Shown here one piece after another: positions 48,488 through 58,970 of a stretch of 64,000 nucleotides of DNA. Every line of letters begins with the position of its first letter. The first letter of the stretch is position 1. The DNA comes from Pseudidiomarina tainanensis (GTDB lineage Bacteria > Pseudomonadota > Gammaproteobacteria > Enterobacterales > Alteromonadaceae): positions 1 to 64,000 of the forward strand of contig NZ_PIQJ01000003.1 in NCBI RefSeq assembly GCF_004214835.1, written 5' to 3'. A model generated the notes under the pieces. That model had not been told where the DNA came from. It made no database searches and was given only the letters and a program-made list of their open reading frames with translations. A program made the translations under genes and the position numbers.

Positions 48488-49873
48488 ATGACTGAAACCG
48501 TCCCAAAGTATTATCTGCTTGATACCAACATTCTGCTCCACGAACCCCTCGCATTTTTGAATTTTGACGAACACCACGTTGTTATCCCCATGGTGGTGTT
48601 AGAAGAACTCGATAACATTAAAGACCGCCACAAAGACGTGAGTCGTGAGGCTCGAACGGCGATTCGCTCACTCGAAAACGCACTAAAAGATGCGACACCT
48701 GAAGAAATCCTCGCTGGCGTACCGTTGAGTAACATGCAGGGCGCCCATCATGCGGAAGGAACATTATCGATATTTCCCGACTATCAATTAAAACAGCAAG
48801 ATGCGGTATTAAACCTGTCTGAAAATGACCACCGAATTATTCAGTCGGCGTTAGCGATTCAAAAGCAACACCAAGACACCAAAGTTGTGTTGGTCACGAA
48901 AGACATCAATATGCGTTTGAAAGCCAAGGGTGCCGGCGTCAAACACGTTGAGGATTATCGTACCGACCAGTTGATCGATGACATCCGATTCTTATCGAAA
49001 GGTTTCGTTGAAGTTGAGGGTGATTTTTGGGAGCACGTAGGCGAAGTTACTAGTGCTCAAGAAGGCCGTGAAACCTTTCACGAAGTAGAACGTGACGTGC
49101 TACCAACGGTATTTCGCAACCAATATATAATCGATCAAACAGAGCATTTTGCTGCCAAAGTTGTTGGCTATGATTCCGAACACGTTCGCCTTCATGATAT
49201 TGGTTTCGAGCGCATGATGAGTTACCGAGCTTGGGGCATTCAGCCAAAGAATATTTACCAAGCAATGGCGATGAATGCGTTGTTAGACCCAGCCATCGAT
49301 TTAGTGATTTTGACCGGTCCAGCCGGCAGCGGGAAAACCTTATTAGCGTTAGCGTCGGCGCTTGAACTTGTGGTTGAGCAGGGCATTTACGAGAAAATTA
49401 TTGTTACACGTAATACGCCTGAAATAGCCGAATCAATAGGTTACTTGCCAGGCACTGAAGAAGAGAAAATGGCGCCATGGCTAGCTGCAATTACCGATTC
49501 ATTGGAAGTATTGCATAAACACGATGAAAGCATGGAGTCGAGCCTAAATTACATTATGAACAAGGCTAACATTCAGTTTAAATCGCTGAACTTTATGCGC
49601 GGCCGGAGCATTCAGAATGCGATTGTTTTACTCGACGAGTCACAAAACTTAACGGCTTCACAACTGAAAACGATTATTACGCGTTGCGGTACCGGCACGA
49701 AAATTATTTGCTCGGGTAACTTGGCGCAGATTGATAGCTATTATTTGACTGCAGTCACGTCGGGCTTAACTTATATTGTGGAGCGATTTAAAGATTATCC
49801 GGGCAGTGCCACGGTGAATCTCAATGGTGTGGTGCGTAGTTCGCTGGCGCAGTACGCAGAAGAAAACCTTTAA
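48488..49873 (+). CDS. PhoH family ATPase with N-terminal PIN domain
   Basis: This 461-residue protein fuses a PIN nuclease domain (about residues 8-140, with Asp ligands in [11 protein letters not shown] and [12 protein letters not shown]) to a PhoH ATPase domain with Walker A GPAGSGKT and Walker [13 protein letters not shown]-PhoH proteins are described as RNA helicase-nucleases in some bacteria. The start at 48488 follows TTGAGG six bases upstream; the frame is open to 48434 but lacks a site. It is divergent from rapA and meets ruvX tail to tail with a 4-bp overlap. Confidence 0.93.
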   Translation: MTETVPKYYLLDTNILLHEPLAFLNFDEHHVVIPMVVLEELDNIKDRHKDVSREARTAIRSLENALKDATPEEILAGVPLSNMQGAHHAEGTLSIFPDYQLKQQDAVLNLSENDHRIIQSALAIQKQHQDTKVVLVTKDINMRLKAKGAGVKHVEDYRTDQLIDDIRFLSKGFVEVEGDFWEHVGEVTSAQEGRETFHEVERDVLPTVFRNQYIIDQTEHFAAKVVGYDSEHVRLHDIGFERMMSYRAWGIQPKNIYQAMAMNALLDPAIDLVILTGPAGSGKTLLALASALELVVEQGIYEKIIVTRNTPEIAESIGYLPGTEEEKMAPWLAAITDSLEVLHKHDESMESSLNYIMNKANIQFKSLNFMRGRSIQNAIVLLDESQNLTASQLKTIITRCGTGTKIICSGNLAQIDSYYLTAVTSGLTYIVERFKDYPGSATVNLNGVVRSSLAQYAEENL

Positions 49874-50280
49874 TGTTGGTTAAAGTAATCTTCCAATATT
49901 AATTGAGCGGCGGCGCTATCAACTTTGCCCTTTTGCAATTGTTTGTAGCCGCCGCGACCAAACAAGGTTTCTTTGGCCGCAACTGTGGTTAGGCGCTCAT
50001 CTTGTAAAATTACTTGAATCCCGAATCGACCGTGTAATCTATTGGCAAACTTGCGCGCTAAGTCAGTGAGCGGTTGTTCGGTACCGTCCATATTGAGCGG
50101 CAACCCGACCACTAAAAACTCGGGTTGCCATTCCTTCATCAGCTTTTCGACGATTTCCCAGTTGGGTTGGCCATCTTTTGCTTTGAGCGCGGCGAGCGGT
50201 GAGGCGGTTCCGGTAATCGTTTGGCCTACCGCCACGCCAATACTGTGGGTACCAAAGTCAAAACCAAGAACTTGGCTCAT
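49870..50280 (-). CDS. ruvX: Putative pre-16S rRNA nuclease RuvX/YqgF
   Basis: This 136-residue RNase H-fold protein matures the 5' end of 16S rRNA and was earlier called a Holliday junction resolvase. The active-site Asp lies in [42 protein letters not shown] and [12 protein letters not shown] complete the family pattern. It overlaps yqgE by 4 bp and ends the rsmE-gshB-yqgE-ruvX operon. Confidence 0.96.
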   Translation of the reverse strand: MSQVLGFDFGTHSIGVAVGQTITGTASPLAALKAKDGQPNWEIVEKLMKEWQPEFLVVGLPLNMDGTEQPLTDLARKFANRLHGRFGIQVILQDERLTTVAAKETLFGRGGYKQLQKGKVDSAAAQLILEDYFNQH

Positions 50281-50843
50281 GCATGCCCCACATCAGGACC
50301 GAGTTGCCAGGTTTGAATGCCTAATTTTTTAACCGCCTTCTGCCAGCGTTCCTTGCTTGGGGTATGGAACAAAATATCTTTATCCGCTGGAATGGTCAGC
50401 CAACTATTTTCCGCTAGTTCACGTTCCAACTGGCCTGCGTCCCAGCCCGCATAACCCAGTGTAAGTAAGTAGTCACTTGGCATGATGCCTTTGCCCATCG
50501 CCTCTAAGATATCTTTTGAGGTGGTAATCACAACATCGTCACTTAATTTAACGGAGCTACGCCAACTTTGTTCAGCGGAGTGCAAAACAAAACCACGATC
50601 ACGCGCCAGTGGACCACCTGAAAATACTGGGCCATCTAACCGCTGACCATGTTCAGGAATAACTATCTCGAGTTTTTCAAGCAAATCTTCAACGCTTAGC
50701 TCAACGGGTTGATTAATGATGAGCCCCATAGCCCCTTCCGCGTTGTGTTCACAAATGTATGTAACGGTGCGGGCAAAATAAGGATCGTCCATGCTTGGCA
50801 TGGCAATCAGAAAATGATTTTGCAGGCTTTGTAAGGTTTCCAT
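50277..50843 (-). CDS. yqgE: YqgE/AlgH family protein
   Basis: This is a 188-residue protein of the UPF0301 family, whose molecular function is not settled; Pseudomonas AlgH was linked to alginate control. Motifs are [51 protein letters not shown] and [21 protein letters not shown]. It stands between gshB and ruvX, as in E. coli. Confidence 0.95.
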   Translation of the reverse strand: METLQSLQNHFLIAMPSMDDPYFARTVTYICEHNAEGAMGLIINQPVELSVEDLLEKLEIVIPEHGQRLDGPVFSGGPLARDRGFVLHSAEQSWRSSVKLSDDVVITTSKDILEAMGKGIMPSDYLLTLGYAGWDAGQLERELAENSWLTIPADKDILFHTPSKERWQKAVKKLGIQTWQLGPDVGHA

Positions 50844-50882
50844 CTGATCAACAACTCCAATACAGCTTTATTTTGCGGATGT

Positions 50883-51830
50883 TCAGCACAAGCCTAGTTG
50901 ACGCTCAATTGCTTCGAATACTTTGGCTGCGATGTTTATGTCATATGCGGCCTCAATTTCGCGCATACAAGTAGGGCTTGTCACATTAATTTCAGTAATC
51001 CGGTCACCAATAACATCTAAGCCAACAATGGTTAAGCCACGGCGTTTTAATTCGGGACCGACTTGGCGCGCCAGCGCCCAATCTGATTCGCTCAACGGTT
51101 GCGGACGACCGCTACCACCGGCAGCCAAGTTACCACGCGTTTCGCCGGCAGAAGGGATGCGCGCCAACGCGTAAGGCATCGGTTCACCATCAATAATCAA
51201 GATGCGCTTATCGCCGTCGGTAATTTCTGGTAGATATCTTTGTACCATAGCGAACTGCTGACCATGCTGTGTCAACGTTTCGATAATGACGCCTAAATTG
51301 GTACCGTCATCGCGAACACGGAAGATTGACGCGCCTCCCATACCATCGAGTGGTTTTAAAATAATATCGCGGTGTTGCTCATGAAATGCGCGAATTTGCT
51401 CGGCACGACGGGTCACAATGGTTGGCGGCGTTAAATCTGCGAACCATGCAGTGAACAGTTTCTCGTTACAATCACGCAAGCTCTGTGGTTTGTTGACAAC
51501 CAATGCACCACGGCGCTCAGCAAGCTCAAGTAAATACGTTGCGTAAACAAACTCGGTATCAAACGGCGGATCTTTGCGCATCAAAATAACGTCAAAGCTA
51601 CCTAAATTTATTTCCGTTGGTTCGCCAAGTGTGAAAAAGTCTGTTGCTTGGTCGACCACTTGTACTGAACGAGCATTGCCCATTGGCTCACCTTCTATGA
51701 GCGATAAATCATTCATGGTGAGATAATAGATTTCGTAATCACGCGCCTGAGCCTCAAGCAGTAAACGAAAACTTGTGTCTTTGTAGGTTTTTACCGATTC
51801 AATCGGGTCCATAATCATCGCAAGTTTCAT
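50883..51830 (-). CDS. gshB: Glutathione synthetase
   Basis: This 315-residue ATP-grasp enzyme joins gamma-glutamylcysteine and glycine. The sequence opens MIMDPIESVKTYKDTSF and contains MRKDPPFDTEFVYATYLLE, DIILKPLDGMGGASIFRV (ATP loop), GDKRILIIDGEP and NVTSPTCMREIE. AAGGAA five bases before the ATG supports the start. It follows rsmE by 25 bases. Confidence 0.97.
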   Translation of the reverse strand: MKLAMIMDPIESVKTYKDTSFRLLLEAQARDYEIYYLTMNDLSLIEGEPMGNARSVQVVDQATDFFTLGEPTEINLGSFDVILMRKDPPFDTEFVYATYLLELAERRGALVVNKPQSLRDCNEKLFTAWFADLTPPTIVTRRAEQIRAFHEQHRDIILKPLDGMGGASIFRVRDDGTNLGVIIETLTQHGQQFAMVQRYLPEITDGDKRILIIDGEPMPYALARIPSAGETRGNLAAGGSGRPQPLSESDWALARQVGPELKRRGLTIVGLDVIGDRITEINVTSPTCMREIEAAYDINIAAKVFEAIERQLGLC

Positions 51831-51855
51831 GAAAATTCCTTCGTTAAGCTAAGCG

Positions 51856-52593
51856 TTAAGCTAAGTCGCCAAATTGATATTGAATAATACTTAGCGCCGT
51901 TAGTGCCGCTGTTTCAGTTCGTAAAATACGCGGCCCCAACCGCACCGGCAGGAAGCCATGCTCACTGGCACTGACAACTTCTTGCTCACTCAGGCCGCCT
52001 TCAGGGCCTATAAAAAGGGTGAGCTGTTGAGGTTGCTCGGCAAGGTCTCGCAATGGTTTTTGCGCGTACGGGTCTAGTGTCAGGCGTAATCCACTCGGTA
52101 GTTGCTGTAACCACTGGCTAAATGACACAGGCGTGTGAACCATTGGAACCCGACTTCGGCCACTTTGTTCACACGCGGCAATCACTATTTTTTGCCATTG
52201 CTGTTGTTTTTTCAACAACCGTTCACCGCTTAGCTTAACACCACAGCGTTCGGTGAACAGCGGTGTAATCTCAGCAACACCTAACTCCACTGATTTTTGT
52301 AAAACAAAATCCATACGATCACCACGCGATATTCCTTGAGCGAGGTGAATGTGCACCGCCGATTCGGATACGTTGGTTGTCACAGCGTCAATTTTGACTT
52401 GTACTGCGCGCTTTGTAGCCTCAGTAATGGTTGCAGCATAGTTACTACCGTCACCATTAAAAAGTTCAAGTTGTTGCCCAGCGGACATGCGCAGCACCCG
52501 GCCAACGTGATTCGCTGCATCGGCCTCAAGTTCAATCTGTGCGCCGACAACCCATGGGTTAGCGGTTGCTTGATAGATGCGTGGAATTCGCAT
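51856..52593 (-). CDS. rsmE: 16S rRNA (uracil-1498-N3)-methyltransferase
   Basis: This 245-residue SPOUT-fold methyltransferase has an N-terminal PUA-like domain (MRIPRIYQ...NHVGRVLRMSAGQ), a central QKSVELGVAEITPLFTERCGVK and the SAM knot IGPEGGLSEQEV...LGPRILRTETAALTAL. The start at 52593 gives the family N-terminus MRIPRIY; codons back to 52632 are not supported. It heads the gshB operon and is divergent from the M1 peptidase gene. Confidence 0.96.
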   Translation of the reverse strand: MRIPRIYQATANPWVVGAQIELEADAANHVGRVLRMSAGQQLELFNGDGSNYAATITEATKRAVQVKIDAVTTNVSESAVHIHLAQGISRGDRMDFVLQKSVELGVAEITPLFTERCGVKLSGERLLKKQQQWQKIVIAACEQSGRSRVPMVHTPVSFSQWLQQLPSGLRLTLDPYAQKPLRDLAEQPQQLTLFIGPEGGLSEQEVVSASEHGFLPVRLGPRILRTETAALTALSIIQYQFGDLA

Positions 52594-52732
52594 GAAAGGT
52601 GAACCCTTTTGAGTATTCAAAGTAGCTTGCATCTTATCATTCAGCGCTGAGTTTGACAGCTCGAAAAAATTTGATTTTGTCAGACATCCGACTGATCATG
52701 GCCAGAGTGTGATGACCAAGGAGATGAATTAC

Positions 52733-54571
52733 ATGTATCTGTCACGATTCATAATGATGTTGAGTATGACCGTAACGATGATGGCGATAAGCCCTGTTAA
52801 GGCCGAAGATGTGCACAGTTACGCACGTTTAAACCAAGTATCAACCCCGCACCTTGATCTCAACTTGGCGGTTGATTTTGAAGCTCGTAAATTGAAAGGC
52901 TATGCGACATACACCCTAGCTCGCCATGACCAAACCACACAGCTTTACCTTGATACGAGTGATTTAACGATTGAGCGTGCGGAGTTGCTGGTGAATGAAC
53001 AGTGGCAGCCCACCAAATTTACTTTGGGTGATGTGCATCCAAGCCTTGGCCGAGAATTAATTATTGATATTGGTAGCGTCGCCAAACATGTGCGCATTCA
53101 TTATGAAACTGCGCCAAGCGCCAGTGGTCTGCAGTGGTTAACACCTGAACAAACAGCAGGCAAACAGCATCCGTTTATGTTCAGTCAATCACAGCCAATT
53201 CATTCGCGTAGTTGGATTCCGATTCAAGATAGCCCTGCGCTACGGTTAACCTATAACGCAACGATTAACACCCCAGCTGGCTTGTTGGCGGTGATGAGTG
53301 CGGACAACAGTTTGAGTGACGAGCGTCCGGGCACCTACGAATTCACCATGCCGCAGCCCATTCCGCCATATTTGATTGCGATTGCTGCGGGTGATTTAGC
53401 GATTAAATCGATAAGCGATAATGTCGCAGTGTTTGCGGAAAAATACATTTTGGACGATGCGGCTTGGGAGTTTGCCGATACGCCGGCAATGATTGAAGCC
53501 ACCGAGGCCATGTATGGACCATATCGCTGGGATCGCTATGATTTGTTGATTCTGCCGCCGAGCTTCCCTTTCGGAGGCATGGAAAACCCACGGTTATCTT
53601 TTATTACCCCAACGGTTGTGGCGGGTGATCGTAGCCTCGTAAATTTGATTGCGCATGAGCTTGCGCATAGTTGGTCAGGAAATCTTGTTACCAATGCGAG
53701 CTGGCGCGACCTTTGGATTAATGAAGGCTTCACCAGCTACGTTGAAAACCGCATTATGGAAGCCTTATTTGGGAAACGCCGCGCCAATATGGAATTAGCG
53801 CTGGGCTACCAAGACCTGATGGGTGAATTGAAGCGTTTGCCGCCGAAAGATACGATTTTAAATATCGATTTAGGTATGCGCCATCCAGATGATGTTTTTT
53901 CCCAAGTTCCTTATGTGAAAGGGCAGTTGTTCCTAGTTTATTTGGAACAAAAGTTTGGTCGTGACCTGTTCGATAAGTTCTTACGCCAGTACTTTGATGA
54001 TTTTGCGTTTCAGAGTATTTCAACTGCGCAATTTGAAGCGTATTTAAAACGTGAGTTATTGGATAAAAAACCAAACACGGTTGCGTTGAGCAAAATTAAT
54101 GAATGGTTACATGAGCCCGGATTGCCAGAAGATGCGCCAAAACCAACGTCTGATGCATTTAATCGAGTTGAGCAACACATGCAGCGTTGGTTAAAAGGTG
54201 GCCAGTTACAAACGGACGATTGGACTACCCATGAATGGTTGCACTTTATTAATAATTTGCCGTTAGATATTTCTGCGAACAATATGGCGCGCCTCGATCG
54301 TGAATTTAATTTAACGCAGAGCCAGAACAGTGAAATTGCACACGCCTGGTTAAAATTAGCCATCGTGAAAAAATATGAACCAGCACGCGAAAGATTGCGT
54401 AGTTACTTGCTATCGATTGGTCGTAATAAATTAGTCAGCCCGTTATATCGAGAGCTGGCGAAGACCCCAGACAACTTAAAATGGGCCCGAGAAGTCTATG
54501 AACAAGCAAAACCAGGCTATCACCCATTAACCCAAACCGTGAATGAAGCATTGTTGTACGGTGAAAACTAA
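52733..54571 (+). CDS. M1 family aminopeptidase, leukotriene-A4-hydrolase-like, exported
   Basis: This 612-residue zinc aminopeptidase has a signal peptide (residues 1 to about 25, ending VKA) and so acts in the envelope. GGMENPR is the exopeptidase motif; HELAHSW at 308-314 with the third ligand Glu331 in WINEGFT is the zinc site (HExxH-x18-E). A helical C-terminal domain of leukotriene-A4-hydrolase type follows. The start is the ATG at 52733, nine bases after AAGGAG; in-frame starts at 52709-52724 overlap that site. The alcohol dehydrogenase gene follows 9 bases later. Confidence 0.93.
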   Translation: MYLSRFIMMLSMTVTMMAISPVKAEDVHSYARLNQVSTPHLDLNLAVDFEARKLKGYATYTLARHDQTTQLYLDTSDLTIERAELLVNEQWQPTKFTLGDVHPSLGRELIIDIGSVAKHVRIHYETAPSASGLQWLTPEQTAGKQHPFMFSQSQPIHSRSWIPIQDSPALRLTYNATINTPAGLLAVMSADNSLSDERPGTYEFTMPQPIPPYLIAIAAGDLAIKSISDNVAVFAEKYILDDAAWEFADTPAMIEATEAMYGPYRWDRYDLLILPPSFPFGGMENPRLSFITPTVVAGDRSLVNLIAHELAHSWSGNLVTNASWRDLWINEGFTSYVENRIMEALFGKRRANMELALGYQDLMGELKRLPPKDTILNIDLGMRHPDDVFSQVPYVKGQLFLVYLEQKFGRDLFDKFLRQYFDDFAFQSISTAQFEAYLKRELLDKKPNTVALSKINEWLHEPGLPEDAPKPTSDAFNRVEQHMQRWLKGGQLQTDDWTTHEWLHFINNLPLDISANNMARLDREFNLTQSQNSEIAHAWLKLAIVKKYEPARERLRSYLLSIGRNKLVSPLYRELAKTPDNLKWAREVYEQAKPGYHPLTQTVNEALLYGEN

Positions 54572-54580
54572 GGAGTAAAC

Positions 54581-55636
54581 ATGCCTAAAGCACTAGGATT
54601 TGCGGCTCAAGCAGCCGATAAGCCTCTTGAATATTTTGAATTTGAGCGTCGCGACCCCACGGCGAACGATGTTGAAATAGAGATTGCCTACTGCGGCGTT
54701 TGTCACTCTGATTTGCACCAAGCTCGAAATGAGTGGGGTGGTACGGTGTTCCCGTGTGTACCGGGTCACGAAATTGTTGGCAAAGTCACTCGCGTCGGCA
54801 GCAAAGTCACGAAATATAAAGTCGGCGACACCGTCGGCGTTGGTTGTATGGTCGATTCATGTCGTACCTGCGCGAACTGCGAAGAAGGATATGAACAATA
54901 TTGCGAGAACGGTTTCGTCGGAACCTACAACGGTGAAGACAAACATTCAGGTGGTGTTACCTTCGGTGGCTACTCGAATCGCATTACCGTCGACCAAGAT
55001 TTCGTTCTAAAAGTATCAGACAAGCTTGATCTCGCAGGTGTAGCGCCACTTTTGTGCGCTGGTATCACAACCTACTCACCGCTTCGTCATTGGGGCGTTC
55101 GTGAAGGCCACAAAGTTGGCGTTGTTGGTTTAGGTGGTCTTGGCCACATGGCGGTCAAGCTAGCCAAGGCGATGGGAGCCGAAGTGATCTTGTTCACGAC
55201 ATCGCCAAGTAAAGTCGACGATGCGAAACGTCTCGGTGCTGACCATGTGGTCATTTCAAAAGACGACGAGCAAATGAAAGCATGGCGTAATAGCCTCGAC
55301 TTCATCCTCAACACTGTTGCAGCGCCACACGATTTGGATGCCTATCTGACCCTACTCCGTCTCAATGGCACCATGACGTTGGTTGGTGTGCCAGCGGAAT
55401 CACATCCGTCTCCTGCGGTTTATAATTTAATCGCGAAACGTCGCAGCTTAGCGGGGTCATTAATCGGTGGTATCGCTGAGACCCAGGAAATGCTGGACTT
55501 CTGTGCTGAACATGGCATCACTTCCGATATTGAAATGATTGCGATGGATGACATTAATGAAGCCTACGAGCGAATGCTCAAAAGTGATGTGAAATATCGC
55601 TTTGTGATTGATATGGCGACATTAAAACAGAAATAA
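54581..55636 (+). CDS. yahK: Zinc-type NADP-dependent alcohol/aldehyde reductase, YahK-like
   Basis: This is a 351-residue medium-chain dehydrogenase of the cinnamyl-alcohol dehydrogenase group. CGVCHSDLHQ and PGHEIVG hold the catalytic zinc ligands; the cluster CRTCANCEEGYEQYC binds the structural zinc; VGVVGLGGLGHMAVKLA is the nucleotide fold. It closely follows the E. coli YahK pattern, including FDFILNTVAAPH-like and SLIGGIAETQEMLDFCAEHGI segments. YahK-type enzymes reduce many aldehydes with NADPH. The gene lies 9 bases after the M1 peptidase gene; met boxes begin right after its stop. Confidence 0.9.
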   Translation: MPKALGFAAQAADKPLEYFEFERRDPTANDVEIEIAYCGVCHSDLHQARNEWGGTVFPCVPGHEIVGKVTRVGSKVTKYKVGDTVGVGCMVDSCRTCANCEEGYEQYCENGFVGTYNGEDKHSGGVTFGGYSNRITVDQDFVLKVSDKLDLAGVAPLLCAGITTYSPLRHWGVREGHKVGVVGLGGLGHMAVKLAKAMGAEVILFTTSPSKVDDAKRLGADHVVISKDDEQMKAWRNSLDFILNTVAAPHDLDAYLTLLRLNGTMTLVGVPAESHPSPAVYNLIAKRRSLAGSLIGGIAETQEMLDFCAEHGITSDIEMIAMDDINEAYERMLKSDVKYRFVIDMATLKQK

Positions 55637-55660
55637 AGACTTTTAGACGTCTAAATGTAG
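55637..55660 (+). promoter_or_regulatory. Tandem met boxes, predicted MetJ operator of metK
   Basis: AGACGTCT at 55645-55652 is identical to the E. coli met box consensus. The 8-base unit before it, AGACTTTT (55637-55644), matches 6 of 8 positions, and the one after, AAATGTAG, matches 4 of 8; all three are in the 8-bp register MetJ needs. metK, a classical MetJ target, starts 70 bases downstream. A possible -35/-10 pair follows directly (TAGAAA at 55658, TAAACT at 55681, 17-base spacer). Confidence 0.72.
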
Positions 55661-55700
55661 AAAAGTGGGTGTGGTTCAGTTAAACTACGCCCACTTTTTT
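55661..55700 (+). terminator. Intrinsic terminator between yahK-like gene and metK
   Basis: A 15-bp stem with two G-U pairs (AAAAGTGGGTGTGGT with ACTACGCCCACTTTT) and an 8-base loop runs into six T. It starts 25 bases after the dehydrogenase stop and 31 bases before metK. It lies downstream of the met boxes, so it is either the terminator of the upstream gene with the metK promoter embedded in it, or part of the metK leader. Confidence 0.82.
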
Positions 55701-55730
55701 CTTCCCAACTTTGATTAGAGATTGCAAAGC

Positions 55731-56879
55731 ATGGCACAGCATTTATTCACTTCTGAATCTGTATCAGAAGGTCATCCAGACAAAATTGCCGACCAAATTT
55801 CTGATGCGGTACTCGATGCGATTTTGACCCAAGACCCGCGGGCGCGCGTGGCCTGTGAAACCTATGTGAAAACCGGTATGGTTTTGGTCGGTGGCGAAAT
55901 TAACACCAACGCTTGGGTCGATATCGAAGAAATTACCCGCAACACGGTTCGTGATATTGGTTATGTGCACTCTGATATGGGTTTCGATGCCGACTCGTGT
56001 GCGGTATTGAACGCCATTGGCAAGCAATCACCAGATATCAATCAAGGTGTTGATCGTGGTTCGCTAGAAGAACAAGGGGCTGGTGACCAAGGTTTGATGT
56101 TTGGTTATGCCTCGAATGAAACTGACGTGCTCATGCCGGCGCCAATCACCTATGCGCATCGCCTCGTGCAACGCCAAGCGGAAGTTCGTAAAAACGGTAC
56201 CTTGCCATGGTTGCGTCCTGATGCGAAATCTCAGCTAACCTTCATTTATGAAGATGGCCGTCCGGTTGGTATTGATGCAGTGGTTTTATCAACGCAGCAT
56301 CATCAAGATATTAGCCAAAAAGATCTGCGAGAAGCGGTGATTGAAACCATCATCAAACCAGTGCTACCTGAAGAATGGTTCCCGAAGAGCCAAGATCGAA
56401 TCTTTATCAATCCAACCGGTAAATTTGTGATTGGTGGACCAATGGGCGATTGCGGTCTAACTGGACGTAAAATCATCGTGGATACCTATGGTGGTATGGC
56501 GCGTCACGGTGGTGGTGCATTCTCTGGTAAGGATCCGTCGAAAGTTGATCGTAGCGCCGCCTATGCAGCTCGCTATGTAGCGAAAAACTTGGTCGCTGCC
56601 GGTTTAGCTGAGCGCTTGGAAATTCAGGTTTCATATGCGATTGGTGTTGCTGAGCCAACGTCGATCAGCATCGAGACTTTTGGTACCAGCGAGCACAGTG
56701 AAGAAAAATTGATCGCACTGGTTCGTAAGCATTTTGATTTGCGCCCTTATGGCTTAATTCAAATGCTCGACCTTGAACGCCCAATTTATCAGCCGACAGC
56801 AGCTTATGGTCATTTTGGCCGTGATGAGTTCCCGTGGGAAAAAACTGACAAAGCTGAAGCTCTTCGCGCTGATATCTAA
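55731..56879 (+). CDS. metK: S-adenosylmethionine synthetase
   Basis: This 382-residue enzyme makes SAM from methionine and ATP. Signature motifs: [13 protein letters not shown] at the start, [12 protein letters not shown] (ATP), and [19 protein letters not shown]. The ATG at 55731 gives the family N-terminus [11 protein letters not shown]; a TTG at 55722 is in frame. The MetJ boxes upstream predict repression when SAM is high. Confidence 0.97.
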   Translation: MAQHLFTSESVSEGHPDKIADQISDAVLDAILTQDPRARVACETYVKTGMVLVGGEINTNAWVDIEEITRNTVRDIGYVHSDMGFDADSCAVLNAIGKQSPDINQGVDRGSLEEQGAGDQGLMFGYASNETDVLMPAPITYAHRLVQRQAEVRKNGTLPWLRPDAKSQLTFIYEDGRPVGIDAVVLSTQHHQDISQKDLREAVIETIIKPVLPEEWFPKSQDRIFINPTGKFVIGGPMGDCGLTGRKIIVDTYGGMARHGGGAFSGKDPSKVDRSAAYAARYVAKNLVAAGLAERLEIQVSYAIGVAEPTSISIETFGTSEHSEEKLIALVRKHFDLRPYGLIQMLDLERPIYQPTAAYGHFGRDEFPWEKTDKAEALRADI

Positions 56880-56888
56880 TTTGCGTCA

Positions 56889-56954
56889 AAGCCCCGAATT
56901 GTGGAGAATACGCGCACCATTTGTGCAATTTTCTTACGCTAAACTTCGGGGTTT
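56889..56954 (+). promoter_or_regulatory. Long-range stem covering the tkt ribosome binding site
   Basis: AAGCCCCGAA (56889-56898) can pair with TTCGGGGTTT (56945-56954), with one G-U pair, enclosing 46 bases that contain a small hairpin (GCAC/GTGC). The right arm includes GGGG at 56948-56951, the only ribosome-binding-like sequence before the tkt ATG at 56958. There is no T-run, so a translational switch is more likely than a terminator. Confidence 0.4.
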
Positions 56955-56957
56955 GTT

Positions 56958-58970
56958 ATGACAACAGCAGTAACTGAGCGAAAATACCTAGCCAATGCGA
57001 TTCGTGCGTTAAGCATGGATGCCGTACAGCAAGCGAATTCTGGGCATCCAGGCGCGCCTATGGGCATGGCGGATATCGCCGAAGTACTGTGGCGCGATTT
57101 CTTAAAACATAATCCTGCTAACCCGAACTGGGCGGATCGTGACCGTTTTGTGTTATCAAATGGTCACGGTTCTATGCTGATTTATTCACTATTGCACCTC
57201 ACCGGTTACGATTTGAGCCTCGACGAGTTGAAAAACTTTCGTCAATTGCACTCAAAAACGCCAGGCCATCCAGAGTATGGTTATGCGCCAGGTATTGAAA
57301 CCACCACTGGGCCACTTGGTCAAGGCGTGACCAACGCAGTGGGTATGGCACTTGCAGAGAAAACGTTAGCGGCACAGTTTAACCGCCCAGGTCACGACGT
57401 AGTCAACCACTATACCTACACCTTCCTTGGTGATGGTTGCTTAATGGAAGGTATTTCTCACGAAGCCTGTTCGCTTGCTGGAACACTGGGGCTTGGTAAG
57501 CTAATCGCATTTTATGATGACAACGGCATCTCCATTGATGGTGAGGTTGAAGGCTGGTTTACTGATGATACCGTCAAGCGATTTGAAGCCTACAACTGGC
57601 ATGTGATTGCTGACGTTGATGGCCATGACGCCAATGCGGTAAAAGCTGCCGTAGAAGCTGCCCGTGCGGAAACCGACAAACCAACACTAATTATCTGCAA
57701 AACCATTATCGGCTTCGGCGCACCGAACAAACAAGGCACAGAAAGTTGCCACGGTGCACCATTAGGCGCTGATGAAATTGCTGCAGCGCGTCAGCAGTTA
57801 GGCTGGCAACATGGCCCGTTTGAAATTCCGCAAGATGTCTATTCAGCATGGTCGGCACAAGAAGCTGGCGCTGCGGCTGAAACCGAATGGCAACAACGCT
57901 TTAATGCCTATGCACAAGAGTTTCCAGAACTAGCGGCTGAATTAAAGCGTCGTTTAGCTGGTGACTTGCCGGCGGATTTCGTTGCTCAAGCCGACGCCTA
58001 CATTGCCAAATTGCAAGCAGAGCCAGCGGATATCGCAAGCCGTAAAGCATCGCAAAACGCATTGAACACCTATGGCCCGTTATTACCAGAACTACTAGGC
58101 GGTTCTGCAGATTTAGCCGGTTCCAACTTAACATTATGGAGCGGTTCCAAGGGTGTTAGTAAAGATGACGCCAATGGCAACTATGTGTTCTACGGTGTAC
58201 GTGAGTTCGGTATGTCGGCGATTATGAACGGTATTGCATTGCATGGTGGTTTTACCCCGTATGGCGCAACCTTCTTAATGTTCATGGAATATGCGCGCAA
58301 CGCTGTGCGTATGGCTGCATTGATGAAGCAGCAAAGTATTTTTGTCTATACCCACGATTCAATTGGTCTGGGTGAAGACGGACCAACCCATCAGCCGGTT
58401 GAGCAAATTGCGAGTTTGCGCCTGACTCCGAATATGAGCACGTGGCGCCCATGCGACCAAGTGGAATCAGCGGTGGCATGGAAATATGCCTTAACACGCA
58501 AAAATGGGCCAACGTCGCTGATTTTCAGTCGTCAAAACTTGGCGCAACAGCAACGCGATAGTGAGCAACTGAAAAATATCGAGCGCGGTGGTTATGTGTT
58601 GCTTGATTGTGAGCAAACGCCAGAACTTATCTTCATTGCGACTGGCTCAGAAGTTGCGCTAGCTGTGAGTGCCGCGAAGTCGTTACAAGCGTCAGGGCAT
58701 CAAGTACGTGTCGTTTCAATGCCGGCAACGGATGTCTTTGAGCAACAAGATGCGGCTTATCGTGAGCAGGTGTTACCGAGCAATGTGACCAAGCGCATCG
58801 CGGTTGAGGCTGGAATTGCTGATTACTGGTACAAATACGTTGGCTTAAATGGTCGTATTGTTGGTATGACTAGTTTTGGTGAATCAGCGCCAGCAGGCGA
58901 TTTGTTTAAACACTTTGGCTTCACAACCGAAAACGTTATTGCGACTGCACAGGAACTTCTAAACGCATGA
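56958..58970 (+). CDS. tkt: Transketolase
   Basis: This 670-residue thiamine-diphosphate enzyme links the pentose phosphate pathway and glycolysis. It opens [30 protein letters not shown] and has the ThDP motif beginning [36 protein letters not shown] and a normal C-terminal domain. It overlaps epd by 4 bp (ATGA). The tkt-epd-pgk-fba order is the same as in E. coli. Confidence 0.97.
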   Translation: MTTAVTERKYLANAIRALSMDAVQQANSGHPGAPMGMADIAEVLWRDFLKHNPANPNWADRDRFVLSNGHGSMLIYSLLHLTGYDLSLDELKNFRQLHSKTPGHPEYGYAPGIETTTGPLGQGVTNAVGMALAEKTLAAQFNRPGHDVVNHYTYTFLGDGCLMEGISHEACSLAGTLGLGKLIAFYDDNGISIDGEVEGWFTDDTVKRFEAYNWHVIADVDGHDANAVKAAVEAARAETDKPTLIICKTIIGFGAPNKQGTESCHGAPLGADEIAAARQQLGWQHGPFEIPQDVYSAWSAQEAGAAAETEWQQRFNAYAQEFPELAAELKRRLAGDLPADFVAQADAYIAKLQAEPADIASRKASQNALNTYGPLLPELLGGSADLAGSNLTLWSGSKGVSKDDANGNYVFYGVREFGMSAIMNGIALHGGFTPYGATFLMFMEYARNAVRMAALMKQQSIFVYTHDSIGLGEDGPTHQPVEQIASLRLTPNMSTWRPCDQVESAVAWKYALTRKNGPTSLIFSRQNLAQQQRDSEQLKNIERGGYVLLDCEQTPELIFIATGSEVALAVSAAKSLQASGHQVRVVSMPATDVFEQQDAAYREQVLPSNVTKRIAVEAGIADYWYKYVGLNGRIVGMTSFGESAPAGDLFKHFGFTTENVIATAQELLNA

